From positions 806,001 to 870,000 of the forward strand of contig CM060497.1 in the NCBI GenBank assembly GCA_030544225.1: a stretch of DNA of 64,000 bases, read 5' to 3'. Within the stretch, counting starts at the first letter, position 1. Every line of letters starts with the position of its first letter. The DNA is from Skeletonema marinoi. Lineage: Eukaryota; Bacillariophyta; Thalassiosirophyceae; Thalassiosirales; Thalassiosiraceae. The notes beneath the pieces are model-generated. The model searched no databases. It saw nothing but the letters and a program-made list of their open reading frames with translations, and had not been told where the DNA came from. The position numbers and the translations under genes are program-made. Shown here in pieces: positions 39,405 to 48,841 of the stretch.

Positions 39405-40742
39405 ATGGCGGAAGCGGCTCCTCCACCGAGTTATCACCGCGGAGATCCACTTGATATCCCGCTCATTGATCACCATCTCCTCGTACACATGTTATGTCCA
39501 CGCATAACCAGTGCAATCCGATATGCATTTCCACAATTATATTTAGACTGGACGACGGGTGTGTCATCTGATGATGAAAGTACATCACGGAATGGCCCAT
39601 ATATTCGAAAGAGATGGGTGGAGATGCTACTGCATACTTCACTCATATTAGGTTCATGTCACTTTAGAAGAAACGGAAGAAACGGCAGCTCAAAAGACAC
39701 GAGCCTCTATTTAGCAACTCCTGCAATGAAAAATTTGGGCATGATATTGCAACCTGCTACCGATAACAACAACCATCACTCACGATCTAATAGCAAGATC
39801 AAAGTATACTCGAAAATTGTTGCATTGGTCCTTGCAACAGTGGTTGTTCCTGCATTGTATGAAGAGCTTAAATTACGAAGGCAGAAACATCTTGAACGGC
39901 AAGAGACACAGTTACGACTTAGACAGTTGCATCAAGAATTTCAAACTAGTACTTCTAGTGCTATTAGTAATCAAAATCAAGACACACTGCAGCAACAACA
40001 ACAGGGGAATCTAATGCAACAACGGGCACAGAAACGAAAGTCACTTATTCAAAGATTACTGGTTGATTCCATTCTCGGAATGAGTGACATACTCATCCCT
40101 CCTCTCCGTTTGATTACGTACGTCTCCTATTTATGGGGACTATGTCCAACTCCAAACTTTGGTAGCAGTATGATTGGATGGGAATATGCATCAGTAAATG
40201 ACATCCAAGGCAGCAGTGACGGCGAATCTCTGACTATTCTTCCTCCAAGTCAGCGTCATGCCAATTTTCAATATGGCAACCGAAGGTTGATGGTAGAAGA
40301 GGGGTTACGAACAATGGCTTCTATTCTTCCTCCTCGGTCGAATTCTAGTGTTCAACCGGAAAGTGATAATGGGCCGAGCAGGAGAAGCGCTGAAGATACC
40401 TCTAACAATGAAGATGCCAGATCGAGCATCACTTCAACATCGCAAATACCACAAAGAGGAAGGAGAGGATGGATGCGCCAACGCGCCCTTTCATTCATGG
40501 GAGTAGTAGAGGAAGATGGGGAGGAGTCAGAGCAGCAACGAGCACACGGCAATACTTATGAACTCAACTGCTCTTTGTGCCATACTGTGCCAGCAATACC
40601 TTACATTACGTCGTGTGGACATTGCTACTGCTACCTGTGTCTCAGAATGGCAGTGACTGAGGATCCCTATTATCGCTGTGTGTGCTGCAGGAAGCGTATA
40701 GAGACTTCTTCACGCCCAACAATCAAGTCACCATCACCATGA
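39405..40742 (+). CDS. PEX2: PEX2-like peroxisomal RING-finger protein
   Basis: 445 residues, one exon. The C-terminal RING is C3HC4-like: CSLCHTVPAIPYITSCGHCY, CYLCL, and YRCVCCRKRI. The closing spacing is that of peroxins. Upstream, FQYGNRRLMVEEGLRTMASI aligns with the PEX2 stretch YEYMNRELLWHGFAEFLIF. The N-terminal half has ITSAIRYAFPQLYLDWTTGV and hydrophobic helices such as SKIVALVLATVVVPALYEEL. A Gln/Arg-rich coiled insert (about 155-215) and a Ser-rich linker (about 305-360) enlarge it relative to the usual 300 residues. PEX2 works with PEX10 and PEX12 as the ubiquitin ligase and retro-translocation channel that recycles PEX5. PEX10 is the main alternative. Confidence 0.72.
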   Translation: MAEAAPPPSYHRGDPLDIPLIDHHLLVHMLCPRITSAIRYAFPQLYLDWTTGVSSDDESTSRNGPYIRKRWVEMLLHTSLILGSCHFRRNGRNGSSKDTSLYLATPAMKNLGMILQPATDNNNHHSRSNSKIKVYSKIVALVLATVVVPALYEELKLRRQKHLERQETQLRLRQLHQEFQTSTSSAISNQNQDTLQQQQQGNLMQQRAQKRKSLIQRLLVDSILGMSDILIPPLRLITYVSYLWGLCPTPNFGSSMIGWEYASVNDIQGSSDGESLTILPPSQRHANFQYGNRRLMVEEGLRTMASILPPRSNSSVQPESDNGPSRRSAEDTSNNEDARSSITSTSQIPQRGRRGWMRQRALSFMGVVEEDGEESEQQRAHGNTYELNCSLCHTVPAIPYITSCGHCYCYLCLRMAVTEDPYYRCVCCRKRIETSSRPTIKSPSP

Positions 40743-40808
40743 TAAGTAAGCTTCAATTTCAAACGTATAAATAGTCTTACAGTTACTATACAATGAAACT
40801 ATATACAA

Positions 40809-41906
40809 CTATGACTCGGTCATACTCGCTGTCACCTCATCACCATCATCACTCATTGTTATTGATGATTGAGCTGATGATTCATCACTTATGTGTATTT
40901 CCCTCTCTTCATTTGTTAAAGATTTGAGAACATCAGGGTTACTACTACCACTGCCTCCTCCTATTTTGAATATCTTTGGCGTCTTTCGAAAGAAATCAGA
41001 CGAGGGTGTTACAGAATCTGTGTAGGCGATACCACCAACCGCAGCTGCGGCAGCTGGAGACATATTCGATGGTGTTGATTTATTCCCACCAGAGTCTCTT
41101 CTTACTTTCTCATTGATTGCGTCTGTTGTTTTGTGGTTCTTGTTTACAACAGCCTTTGTAGGTTGTTCTGGTTCATTTCCCGCTCTGTTGATACTGAAAA
41201 ACCCTCTGAAGGAAGAGATGACATTGTCCATCTTCCCCACTGCCCCCACACGTTCAGCGTGCTCATGTAGAGCTCCGTGGTGTGATTTGTACATATCAAG
41301 TGTCATTCGTTCGTCTTCTAGCTCCTTCTGTGATTTTTGTGCTATTACTTGCAATGCATCTCGTTCCGCGGCTAGCTGATCAAGAACTGATTGTAGCTCT
41401 TGGCGTTCTGAGTTTAAACGGCGTAAACGAATGTTATCCCGTTCCTTTTCAGTCTCAAGATTTTGCACGTCGGCTAATAATCGATAATAAGTTTCATTAT
41501 CGACCTGTTCTTGAAAGTAATTGCTTTGTTCAATTTCGGCTTGTAGAGTGTTACTCTCGGCCTTTGCTGCCTCCATAGCTGACCGTAAGCGTACAATATC
41601 CTCTTGACACTTGCGTTTAGTATCCAACTCTTCTTCACACTGCCTCTCCAACGCCTCCAGTGCCTCTGTTTCCCGATTGAGCTCCTCAAGTAATCTACCT
41701 CGTTCTTCTGTCAATCCCTCCATTTCAATATTCAGATGTACAATCCCATTCGTGGCAAGGCCACACGCCTCATTGTTCGAGGCAATTTCTTGATCAACAA
41801 TCTGATGAAGCTGCTTCTGAAGTTTGGAGATTTCTTGTTTTAGATCTTCCACCTCTTCTTCAGTGACAACTTCTTCAGTTCGTTGCCGGAGACGGGATCT
41901 AAACAT
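40809..41906 (-). CDS. Long coiled-coil protein of unknown function
   Basis: 365 residues. Residues about 10-215 form a nearly continuous coiled coil (EVEDLKQEISKLQKQLHQIV, then NRETEALEALERQCEEEL, then LNSERQELQSVLDQLAAERD). A short hydrophobic piece follows, ISSFRGFFSINRAG. The tail is polar and Ser/Thr-rich, with alanine runs and FFRKTPKIFKIGGGSGSS. There is no membrane span or enzyme motif. It could be a scaffold or vesicle-tether component; the family is not recognised. It converges with the PEX2-like gene and is divergent from CCDC124. Confidence 0.72.
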   Translation of the reverse strand: MFRSRLRQRTEEVVTEEEVEDLKQEISKLQKQLHQIVDQEIASNNEACGLATNGIVHLNIEMEGLTEERGRLLEELNRETEALEALERQCEEELDTKRKCQEDIVRLRSAMEAAKAESNTLQAEIEQSNYFQEQVDNETYYRLLADVQNLETEKERDNIRLRRLNSERQELQSVLDQLAAERDALQVIAQKSQKELEDERMTLDMYKSHHGALHEHAERVGAVGKMDNVISSFRGFFSINRAGNEPEQPTKAVVNKNHKTTDAINEKVRRDSGGNKSTPSNMSPAAAAAVGGIAYTDSVTPSSDFFRKTPKIFKIGGGSGSSNPDVLKSLTNEEREIHISDESSAQSSITMSDDGDEVTASMTES

Positions 41907-42525
41907 GATATAATGTACTATCTATTCACCATTTGAATCTGAGTGTGTATGGTATTGTATATACTTTGTAGGATATCGGATTTGGTTATGCTTGACAATG
42001 GGAACTTCTTGATGGATGGATGGACGACAAGCAGCGTCTGTAGATTTAGGGGAAACTTCGATAGAAGATAAGCAGCTCGTATTGGAATCACATCCATCGC
42101 CCACCAGAATATTATGTAGTCCGCCTCATTCTTTGTGACAGCGTCTGTGCAAAATATTGTACCGATGCAAACATGCAAATCATTGAGGTCATTGATTTGA
42201 TGTGTCGATGTGTGTGTGAGAATGAGAACGAGACGCGAGACTCCATCCGCGAGACGCAGAGAGTGGCCCTCACACAAAAAAGAAAGGCTAACCTCAAATT
42301 GATGAGAAATAGTATGGGAAAGGAGAAAGTCAGGGCCATCAGCTGGGGAGAAGAATCTAGAGAAGAGAGAAGGCCCGCCGACATCGAAATCGAAATCGAA
42401 ATCGATTTTGATTTTGACCATGTGGCCACAAATCTCTGCCCCTACAATACCAATTCTATCTCTCCACAAATCTCTCTCCCTACGAAAGAAGATAGAAGTC
42501 AGAGTTCCACCACCACCGATTAATC
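41907..42525. promoter_or_regulatory. Divergent intergenic region with a hexamer repeat
   Basis: 619 bp between the coiled-coil gene and CCDC124. At about 42385-42402 cgaaat is repeated three times, followed by the partly mirrored cgattttgattttgac. Long open frames cross the region on both strands (for example 41918-42469 minus), but they are of simple composition and not called. No other structure is seen. Confidence 0.5.
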
Positions 42526-43538
42526 ATGCCACGAGGAGGACCTAATCAAAAAGCAGTCGCCGCCAAGGAAAAGAAGGCAGCAAATCAAGCCGTCAAGGAT
42601 GCAGAAAAGCAACGACAGGCGGATGCAGCGGCAGCGAAAAGCTGGAATGAAGGAGCGAATTTACGTGGTGCTTCAAAAGCGGAAGCTGCAGCTGCTAAGG
42701 CTGATGAAGCAGCACGCAAAAAGCGTGAAAAGGTGAGAAAATATTGCTGCCTTCAGGTATGTTTCATCACATCAAAGCGACTAACATAATACACGATGCG
42801 TTTCATGATATCATTATAATGGAAGGCCGCACTTCTCGCTGAGGAAGAAGCCAATGCTGGATCAGGAAAAGTCGTGAAATCTAAATTTGGTGCAGCAACG
42901 AAGAAGAAAGGTGGTAAAAAGAATGACTTGTCACTGTTGGAAGATTCTCTCGTGGGGGCTGCAGAGAAAAAGGTGAGACAAAATCAAAAGGAGTTGATAG
43001 CTGAAATATATCAACAATCTTGTGTTGTACTCAAAGCATTTCTTCCTAATTCTATCAACAAACAAATGATGGGCTAAATTGCAATCTTGCTACATAAAAT
43101 CAGACGAAAGAGAAGAAGAGGCTAGAAAAGATAAAAAGAGAAAAGGAGGCGAAGGAAGCAATGCAGAGACAACTCAAAGCGAAGGAAGAGCAGGCAAAGA
43201 AAGATCCTCTTCTGGCTAATACTGACGCTATGATTGGTTTGGTTGATGATGATGCTGATGGACCTACAGATAGACAGTTTTCAGGAAGACATGCCAATAA
43301 AGCTTCAATGGAGGATATGCAAGGAACTGGCCTAGACTCTGCACTAAATGCCATGTCTGTCAGTGGGGGCGATGATAGGCACCCTGAAAAACGTATGAAG
43401 GCAGCATACAAAGCATATGAAGAAAAGATGATGCCAGAGATGAAACAGACCTATCCTGGACTGAAGAGGCAGCAGTATCTAGACAAAATATTTACATCCT
43501 GGAAAAAGAGTCCCGAAAACCCAATGAATCAAGTTTGA
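42526..43538 (+). CDS. CCDC124: CCDC124/Lso2-type ribosome-associated protein
   Basis: Exons 42526-42732, 42826-42972 and 43104-43538 join in phase 0 into 262 residues. Intron 1 has GTGAGA and GAAG; intron 2 has GTGAGA and TCAG. The N-terminal half is a Lys/Ala/Glu-rich helix. The diagnostic C-terminus is DRHPEKRMKAAYKAYEEKMM followed by YPGLKRQQYLDKIFTSWKKS and PENPMNQV. Human CCDC124 has DRHPERRMRAAFTAFEE and SPDNPMNQ. The family (yeast Lso2) sits on idle 80S ribosomes, protecting them and aiding recovery from starvation. The human protein continues slightly past NPMNQ, whereas this one stops at once. EFG1, a second ribosome-related gene, converges with it 83 bp away. Confidence 0.93.
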
Positions 43539-43620
43539 ATGCAGTCAATTCTAGCTGCAGCTAAATAATCTAATTATTCTACTTTGGGCAGACAGAAGCC
43601 ATGATCTATCATCGTCATCA

Positions 43621-45088
43621 TTATCCAAATTTCTGCCGCCTTTGACGCTGTTGGTATGCGTGGAAATCTTTCTTACTTTGCTTTTGTGTCGCAAACCCCC
43701 TACTCTTATCGGCCTTCCGCTGTTGACTAAGCAGAAATGTATCACCTTCATCAAATTGCCTCTTCTTATTCATCTGCTCCTGTTGGAGCTGAGCAAACAC
43801 GTCTCCAGCCGAAGAGTTTCCAGCTGCAAAGAAGTCGTCTTCATCATCGTCTTCACTTTCTGATTCGTTGTCTGGTTGCGCACGCACTTGCACTTTGGTT
43901 TCACTCTGTGTAGGGGCATTATCAGCATCACTTTCTTCGTCAGAAGAATCGTCAGAAGAAGAAGAGGACGACGATGATGAAGAAGAAGATGACGGTGATG
44001 GAGGTCTTTTTGGTTTATCATCTGAAGGTTTTGTAAGTGCCTCACTTGTTTGAGCAGCTAATGGATCAGCGTCATCATCAGATGAATCGCTGCTGTCACT
44101 ACTGACAGAAGAATCATCACTTTCATCTTTTGTAGCCTTTAACTTTGTCTGATAGTCTTCACCAGTGGTTGATTCTTCGAATAGACCATCCAATTCCTTT
44201 GTTAGTGCAAAACGGTTGTCGGGTCCTCTAACTGCAGCTTCTTTCTTGTCGTCTTTTTTAGAGATAGACTTGGAAGCCTGTGCAACACTGATAGAGCCAG
44301 GACAGTTCGGATAAACCTCTTCAGGCAACGTCAACAATGCCTTTTTCGCCGCTTCCCAATTGATCCACTTCTTCGCGTTGACGAAGTCGTCATCATCTTT
44401 ATTTACGCTGCCATCTGCTGATTGTAATTGTTTCAATAAACCTTCTTTTATCTTGTTCCAGACATCTTTACGTCTACGCTGTGCCTTTTCATCATCGACA
44501 ATACGATCGTTGCTTCCATTTTGAAATAAAGTCATGTACTTCATGCTTGTAGGAAAAAATGCGACGTACAGCTGATCCAAACCAATAGACAAGAGTTGCT
44601 TCTGCAGCTGCGCTGCTTGATCGGTATCTCCTCCAGCATTCAGAAGCTGTCCCAGTTGACGTTTCACAGTCTTTTCTAGTCGAGTTAATTTCTGTCGCTC
44701 ATAGAATTTCACTTTATGATATCTACAGTTGGACAAACATGTAAGAATAATAAGATGATGGATGTGAGCATACCTGCCCAAGACGTGCATGAGATGTGAT
44801 GTATTTAAATCACAAACAAAGTACTTACTTGACTGCATTTTTCTTCTCCCTCTCCCGGGCCTCATACTCTGCTATGTCCTTTTCTATCTGAGCTATCTTC
44901 TGTTTCACTCCCTCGATGGACTCTGCAGAAGCTTGATTGTTTTCAAGTTTGGACAGCAATCGCTTTTGGCCACGCAATTGATTCTTTTGCGATGCATTTG
45001 GCTTTTTTGTTGCTTCAAACTTAGCCGATTTCCCCTTGCGCCACGGTTTGAACTTTCTCTCTAACCCGTGCTTACTTGGTGGTTTCAT
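43621..45088 (-). CDS. EFG1: EFG1-type rRNA-processing protein
   Basis: Exons 44829-45088 and 43621-44722 join in phase 2 across a 106-bp intron (GTAAGT...CTGTAG) into 453 residues. The N-terminus is basic (MKPPSKHGLERKFKPWRKGK). The EFG1 family core is NQLRGQKRLLSKLENNQ, then IAQIEKDIAEYEAREREKKN, and, exactly across the splice, KYHKVKFYERQKLTRLEKTV. LDQLYVAFFPTSMKYMTLF follows. EFG1 acts in the nucleolus in 18S rRNA maturation (the 5'-ETS/A1 region in yeast). The C-terminal 200 residues are a plant- and algal-style acidic Ser extension (long Ser and Asp/Glu runs), ending in a basic tail (KKDFHAYQQRQRRQKFG). Yeast EFG1 is much shorter. Confidence 0.85.
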
Positions 45089-45408
45089 ATTGCTTAGCTT
45101 GGTATAGTGATGCGGTTTGCTTTGCCAATGATAGATTATGTTCGTTGGTAGGCAGGGTGCTGAGATTTTGATTGAATTTGTTCTTTTATTTTTCTTGCTT
45201 GGTTCCCTCTCTGCGGTCTGGCCGCCGCCGCCGGCCTTAGGGGATTTAGGGTATTTGACTACTCACGGTTACACGGTAATCCAGAAGATTCAAGATTCAC
45301 TTCATTCTTCTCTCTTGAGAGGCACGAGCAAAAGGATCGCTTGTGTGGCGTGGTAGCTTCTTTGTATTGTAAATAAATATGCTTTTGTTATGGATAGAAA
45401 TTATCAGT
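45089..45408. other. Intergenic region between EFG1 and the first MATE gene
   Basis: 320 bp holding the EFG1 promoter and the 3' end of the MATE gene. No gene or repeat is seen. Confidence 0.4.
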
Positions 45409-48000
45409 CTATTGCACTTCTCTATTTGTCCGTCTTTGCAGCTGTGCTAACCTGGCATGCCAGATCGTCGTCCGTATCACGTTGTAAGTGGCAAATGCCG
45501 CCCACATCGTCCCAATGCCAACTGTCTGAAGTCCTGCCAGAGCTCGATACTTCAGCCGCAGCATGTAAGCAGGCACTGTGAAGAAAAACAAAGCATAACT
45601 ATTTCGCAGAAAGACCAAGTCCTTTTGACCAAGCAACGACCCTTCACCTGCACACATGAGACCATTCACTATCAGGAACAAGGCAACGCCTGGTATCGCG
45701 CCATTCACTTTCTGCATTACTAATGGATCTGAGGTGAAGTATCGGCTGATCAAGGGTATCATCGATACAAGTGAAACCAGCAGCACGCCGAAACATGCTC
45801 CCACCTTGCGGAAATTGTTGATGGTCTTTCGCAAGGCATTGGCCCTTGCTTCACTCTTCGCCTTGATTCCGTGTATCGACGGAACGAAGCTCTGTGCAAC
45901 TTGACTCAATGCATCCACAATTGGAGTCAGGCAGCAGAATATGCTGAAAATGATTTGATGTGCCGCCATATCAAAAGTGCCAAGCGTACTTGAAGCAACG
46001 TGTGACATGGCTATGTATCCGCTGATACGCCCGATCGATGTAGTTGTAACTGGAATCACGAACGGTGCAAACTCCTTGGCAGTAGGCGCATCAATCTTCG
46101 ACATAGTCAAATAGTCCCGAAATGTCAGCTTGCCGTCAGCCAAAAAGCCCCTCGTCTTAGGTGCTGACTTGACTGAAGCTGGTTGTTCCTCCTTCGCACT
46201 GTGTAGAGACTCATAGCTAGACTGAAGCCGAATGCCTTTCAAAAGGTTTTTTGACCCTAGAAAGGCACGGAACTGTTTCCTGCGTGACTTTCCTTCGGCT
46301 GACGTTCCTGTCAACTCCATGATTCCTTGAGTGACGTCCACTCTCTTGGTTTCGTCATCATTGATAATGTTGCCATGCTTCTTGCTACCAAATATACCTC
46401 CTAACTTCTTCCAATTGAGCTTGATGCCTTTTCCTTTATCTACGCCTTCCTTCGGTCCTGTGGTCATCCACCTCCAAAACATGATCAGGGCACCATACTG
46501 CGAAAATACAGTGGCCCAAGCAGCACCCGCTGCTCCACCCACCCAAGGATTGGAGTTCGGTACCATTATCACATCTCCACAAAAGTTGATAATTGCCGCA
46601 GCCAACAAAACATATAATGGTGATTTGACGTCTTGCATTCCCAAGCATGCCGATTGGGCTGTCCCGATAACCAAAGCCGCGGGCATACCCAAACAGCGAA
46701 TGCGCACATATCTCAAAGCTGCTGCCATAACAGCTGGGTCTAGTGAATCATTCCCAATGAGCGAACGAAGCAGCGTATTGCCAAAGAAGGATAGACCCAC
46801 GCCAAAGACTGATCCGACAACGAGTGCTAGCTTCATTGCCGTAATGAGAGTCAATGTCGTGCGTGGTGCATCTGATTCCTTCCCATCATCTTGATCTTGT
46901 GCCTGCGCCGCGGCAATCAAGTTGGTAGTAGCAGTGTACATAAATGCGACGGCCAAGGCGCCGTAGTCTGTAACTGATATAGCTGGATTGAGTGCGGCCT
47001 GTTGGGCGGTTCCACTAAGCAAACCTACTGATGCAGTGTCAATCATGGACAGTACAGGAGAGCATAGCCAGACTCCGATCGCAGGAAGAGTGAATTTGAG
47101 AATCTTTGCTACCGATGGTGTGTTGATCTCTTTTACAATAGGAGAGGATGACACGAGTTGAGATGTTGTTGCTGTGTCATCTGATACTGCTGCTCCTTGC
47201 GTTGTTGTAGTCGCTGTTGCTATTGTTGTTGTTGCAGCTGCTTTTGCTTCTGCTATCTCTTTCAACAAACTATCTTGTTGACTTGGCTTTTTCTGTCCAT
47301 CTTTTTCTCCTCCTTCGTTGCCATCATCATCATCATCATCCAAAATCCAATGCACTGACCCATCCTCACTCTGACCAATCTGTTCAATATGCTTCATGAT
47401 AATTTGTCGTGTCAAATCCAAGTCGTCATCATGCGAGATGTTGAAATCATGTTGTTGAGTATTGATCACGTTCGTGTCATCACTAAGCTCGCCGCCTCCT
47501 TCTCCTACAGTTGCTTCAACTAGTGCATCAGAGGTGGCAGATGGTTCATAACTACTGAGGTCACTAATTTGCACGGCATCCTCCAACGATGCTACGTCTA
47601 CTCGAGCAGAAGAGGCGGCAGATTCAATAACTTGCGTGATACCAATAGTCGCGTCCAATACCAAAGCTGGGTCCAAGAGTTCTGGGGAGGATAGCACTTG
47701 CTCGAATTGCTGCTGCGTTTCAGCAGTTTCATTTGCCGGTTTGAATGGTGACTCGTTCGTGTCCGAGTCAAGCACCGAGTAGGAGAGCGGTGTTGTTGTT
47801 TTCATCGGCACTCCTCTGCCTTGGCTGAATTGAGAAGCGTCCTTTACAGGAACGAAGGAGCGGCGGCTTCTTGATCGGATGGCGTTCGTGCCATGCAAGG
47901 TAGTATAACGAGACGGCGTCAGGTAGGCACTGCTGAATGCCAGCATGACCGAGAGCAGCATGGCAAGAAGACCCATGTTGCAACTACTCCTTCTCATCAT
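45409..48000 (-). CDS. Plastid-type MATE family transporter, copy 1
   Basis: 863 residues. The start MMRRSSCNMGLLAMLLSVML is a signal peptide ending FSSAYLTPSR, an ASAF-like plastid junction with Tyr. Residues about 60-300 are a poorly conserved acidic and Ala/Thr-rich stretch. The MATE core follows: KILKFTLPAIGVWLCSPVLS, SMIDTASVGLLSGTAQQAAL, TNLIAAAQAQ, LRYVRIRCLGMPAALVIGTA, and QSACLGMQDVKSPLYVLLAA. A charged loop of about 110 residues separates the two six-helix halves. The second half has MSHVASSTLGTFDMAAHQII, VDALSQVAQSFVPSIHGIKA and GEGSLLGQKDLVFLRNSYAL. Its nearest known type is the chloroplast-envelope EDS5/MATE group. The substrate is unknown. It is a tandem paralogue of 48842-51430. 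Confidence 0.9.
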   Translation of the reverse strand: MMRRSSCNMGLLAMLLSVMLAFSSAYLTPSRYTTLHGTNAIRSRSRRSFVPVKDASQFSQGRGVPMKTTTPLSYSVLDSDTNESPFKPANETAETQQQFEQVLSSPELLDPALVLDATIGITQVIESAASSARVDVASLEDAVQISDLSSYEPSATSDALVEATVGEGGGELSDDTNVINTQQHDFNISHDDDLDLTRQIIMKHIEQIGQSEDGSVHWILDDDDDDGNEGGEKDGQKKPSQQDSLLKEIAEAKAAATTTIATATTTTQGAAVSDDTATTSQLVSSSPIVKEINTPSVAKILKFTLPAIGVWLCSPVLSMIDTASVGLLSGTAQQAALNPAISVTDYGALAVAFMYTATTNLIAAAQAQDQDDGKESDAPRTTLTLITAMKLALVVGSVFGVGLSFFGNTLLRSLIGNDSLDPAVMAAALRYVRIRCLGMPAALVIGTAQSACLGMQDVKSPLYVLLAAAIINFCGDVIMVPNSNPWVGGAAGAAWATVFSQYGALIMFWRWMTTGPKEGVDKGKGIKLNWKKLGGIFGSKKHGNIINDDETKRVDVTQGIMELTGTSAEGKSRRKQFRAFLGSKNLLKGIRLQSSYESLHSAKEEQPASVKSAPKTRGFLADGKLTFRDYLTMSKIDAPTAKEFAPFVIPVTTTSIGRISGYIAMSHVASSTLGTFDMAAHQIIFSIFCCLTPIVDALSQVAQSFVPSIHGIKAKSEARANALRKTINNFRKVGACFGVLLVSLVSMIPLISRYFTSDPLVMQKVNGAIPGVALFLIVNGLMCAGEGSLLGQKDLVFLRNSYALFFFTVPAYMLRLKYRALAGLQTVGIGTMWAAFATYNVIRTTIWHARLAQLQRRTNREVQ

Positions 48001-48841
48001 TGTTGTAATTTGTTTATTTCAAACGTTACGACGACGACGTTTTTTTTAACAGCTAGAAATAACGGAAGGCTGAGTATAATATACGTAACTCTCCGCACAG
48101 CACCCAAGAATAATAGTAATAACAATAAAGAAGTTTGAATCGATGGAGATTATGAGATCAACGAGCGGATTGGAGGTCTTGGTGCTTGCTTCTGGCTCTT
48201 TTGTGTTTCGTGGATGGCGCAACCCCGTGACGGAGGTGATAACAGCTGTGCCATTCTGCATGAAAATGCATGGCAGGTGTTTTTGAATCGGAGTCGAGGA
48301 ACCTCTTGGTGGTGGAGTGTCACGCGAAAGTTGGTACGTAGATAGAGGTCAATACCCCTTCGTCCAGATAACTTCATTATCTAACGTGTAAGTATTTAGT
48401 ACATAGAGGTGAGATGGAGACACAACGAATCGAATTACTCTTGGTGTTTTATGGAGTGTTATTGTTTAATGTAGCTTTTAACTGCTTGCCTGCTTGAGAT
48501 AGTGATAGAGTTCAGAGCACTCTCAGCCCCTTTGAACCCTTTAGGCTTTCGCAGTCAAGCAGATTTGTCCAATATCCATGATGCTTGCACATAATGCATA
48601 TTAGCCATGACATTGCTCTACTTTCAGTTTGTATAATCATTGTAGATGTTGCATTGCAGTGAGAATATCATCTGTGTTCACTTCTCAACCGCCCCCCTTC
48701 TTTGTGATGATTGTAAATGTGACAGGTTGCTATTGCGTAAGCTTTTCATCCGCGCGATTACTCTCTGAGAGTTGACGAACCACTCCGCTCCCAACAATGT
48801 AAACCTCAAACCTCAACTAAGTAGTGAGTTACGTCTTTTCT
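48001..48841. other. Spacer between the two MATE paralogues
   Basis: 841 bp with the upstream region of copy 1 and the 3' flank of copy 2. It shows no coding signature and no obvious similarity to the region upstream of copy 2. Confidence 0.45.

Noticed and set aside
41918-42469. 183-codon minus-strand frame
   Set aside because: It lies in the divergent promoter region, has simple-sequence stretches (repeated Asp-Phe from the hexamer), and has no domain.
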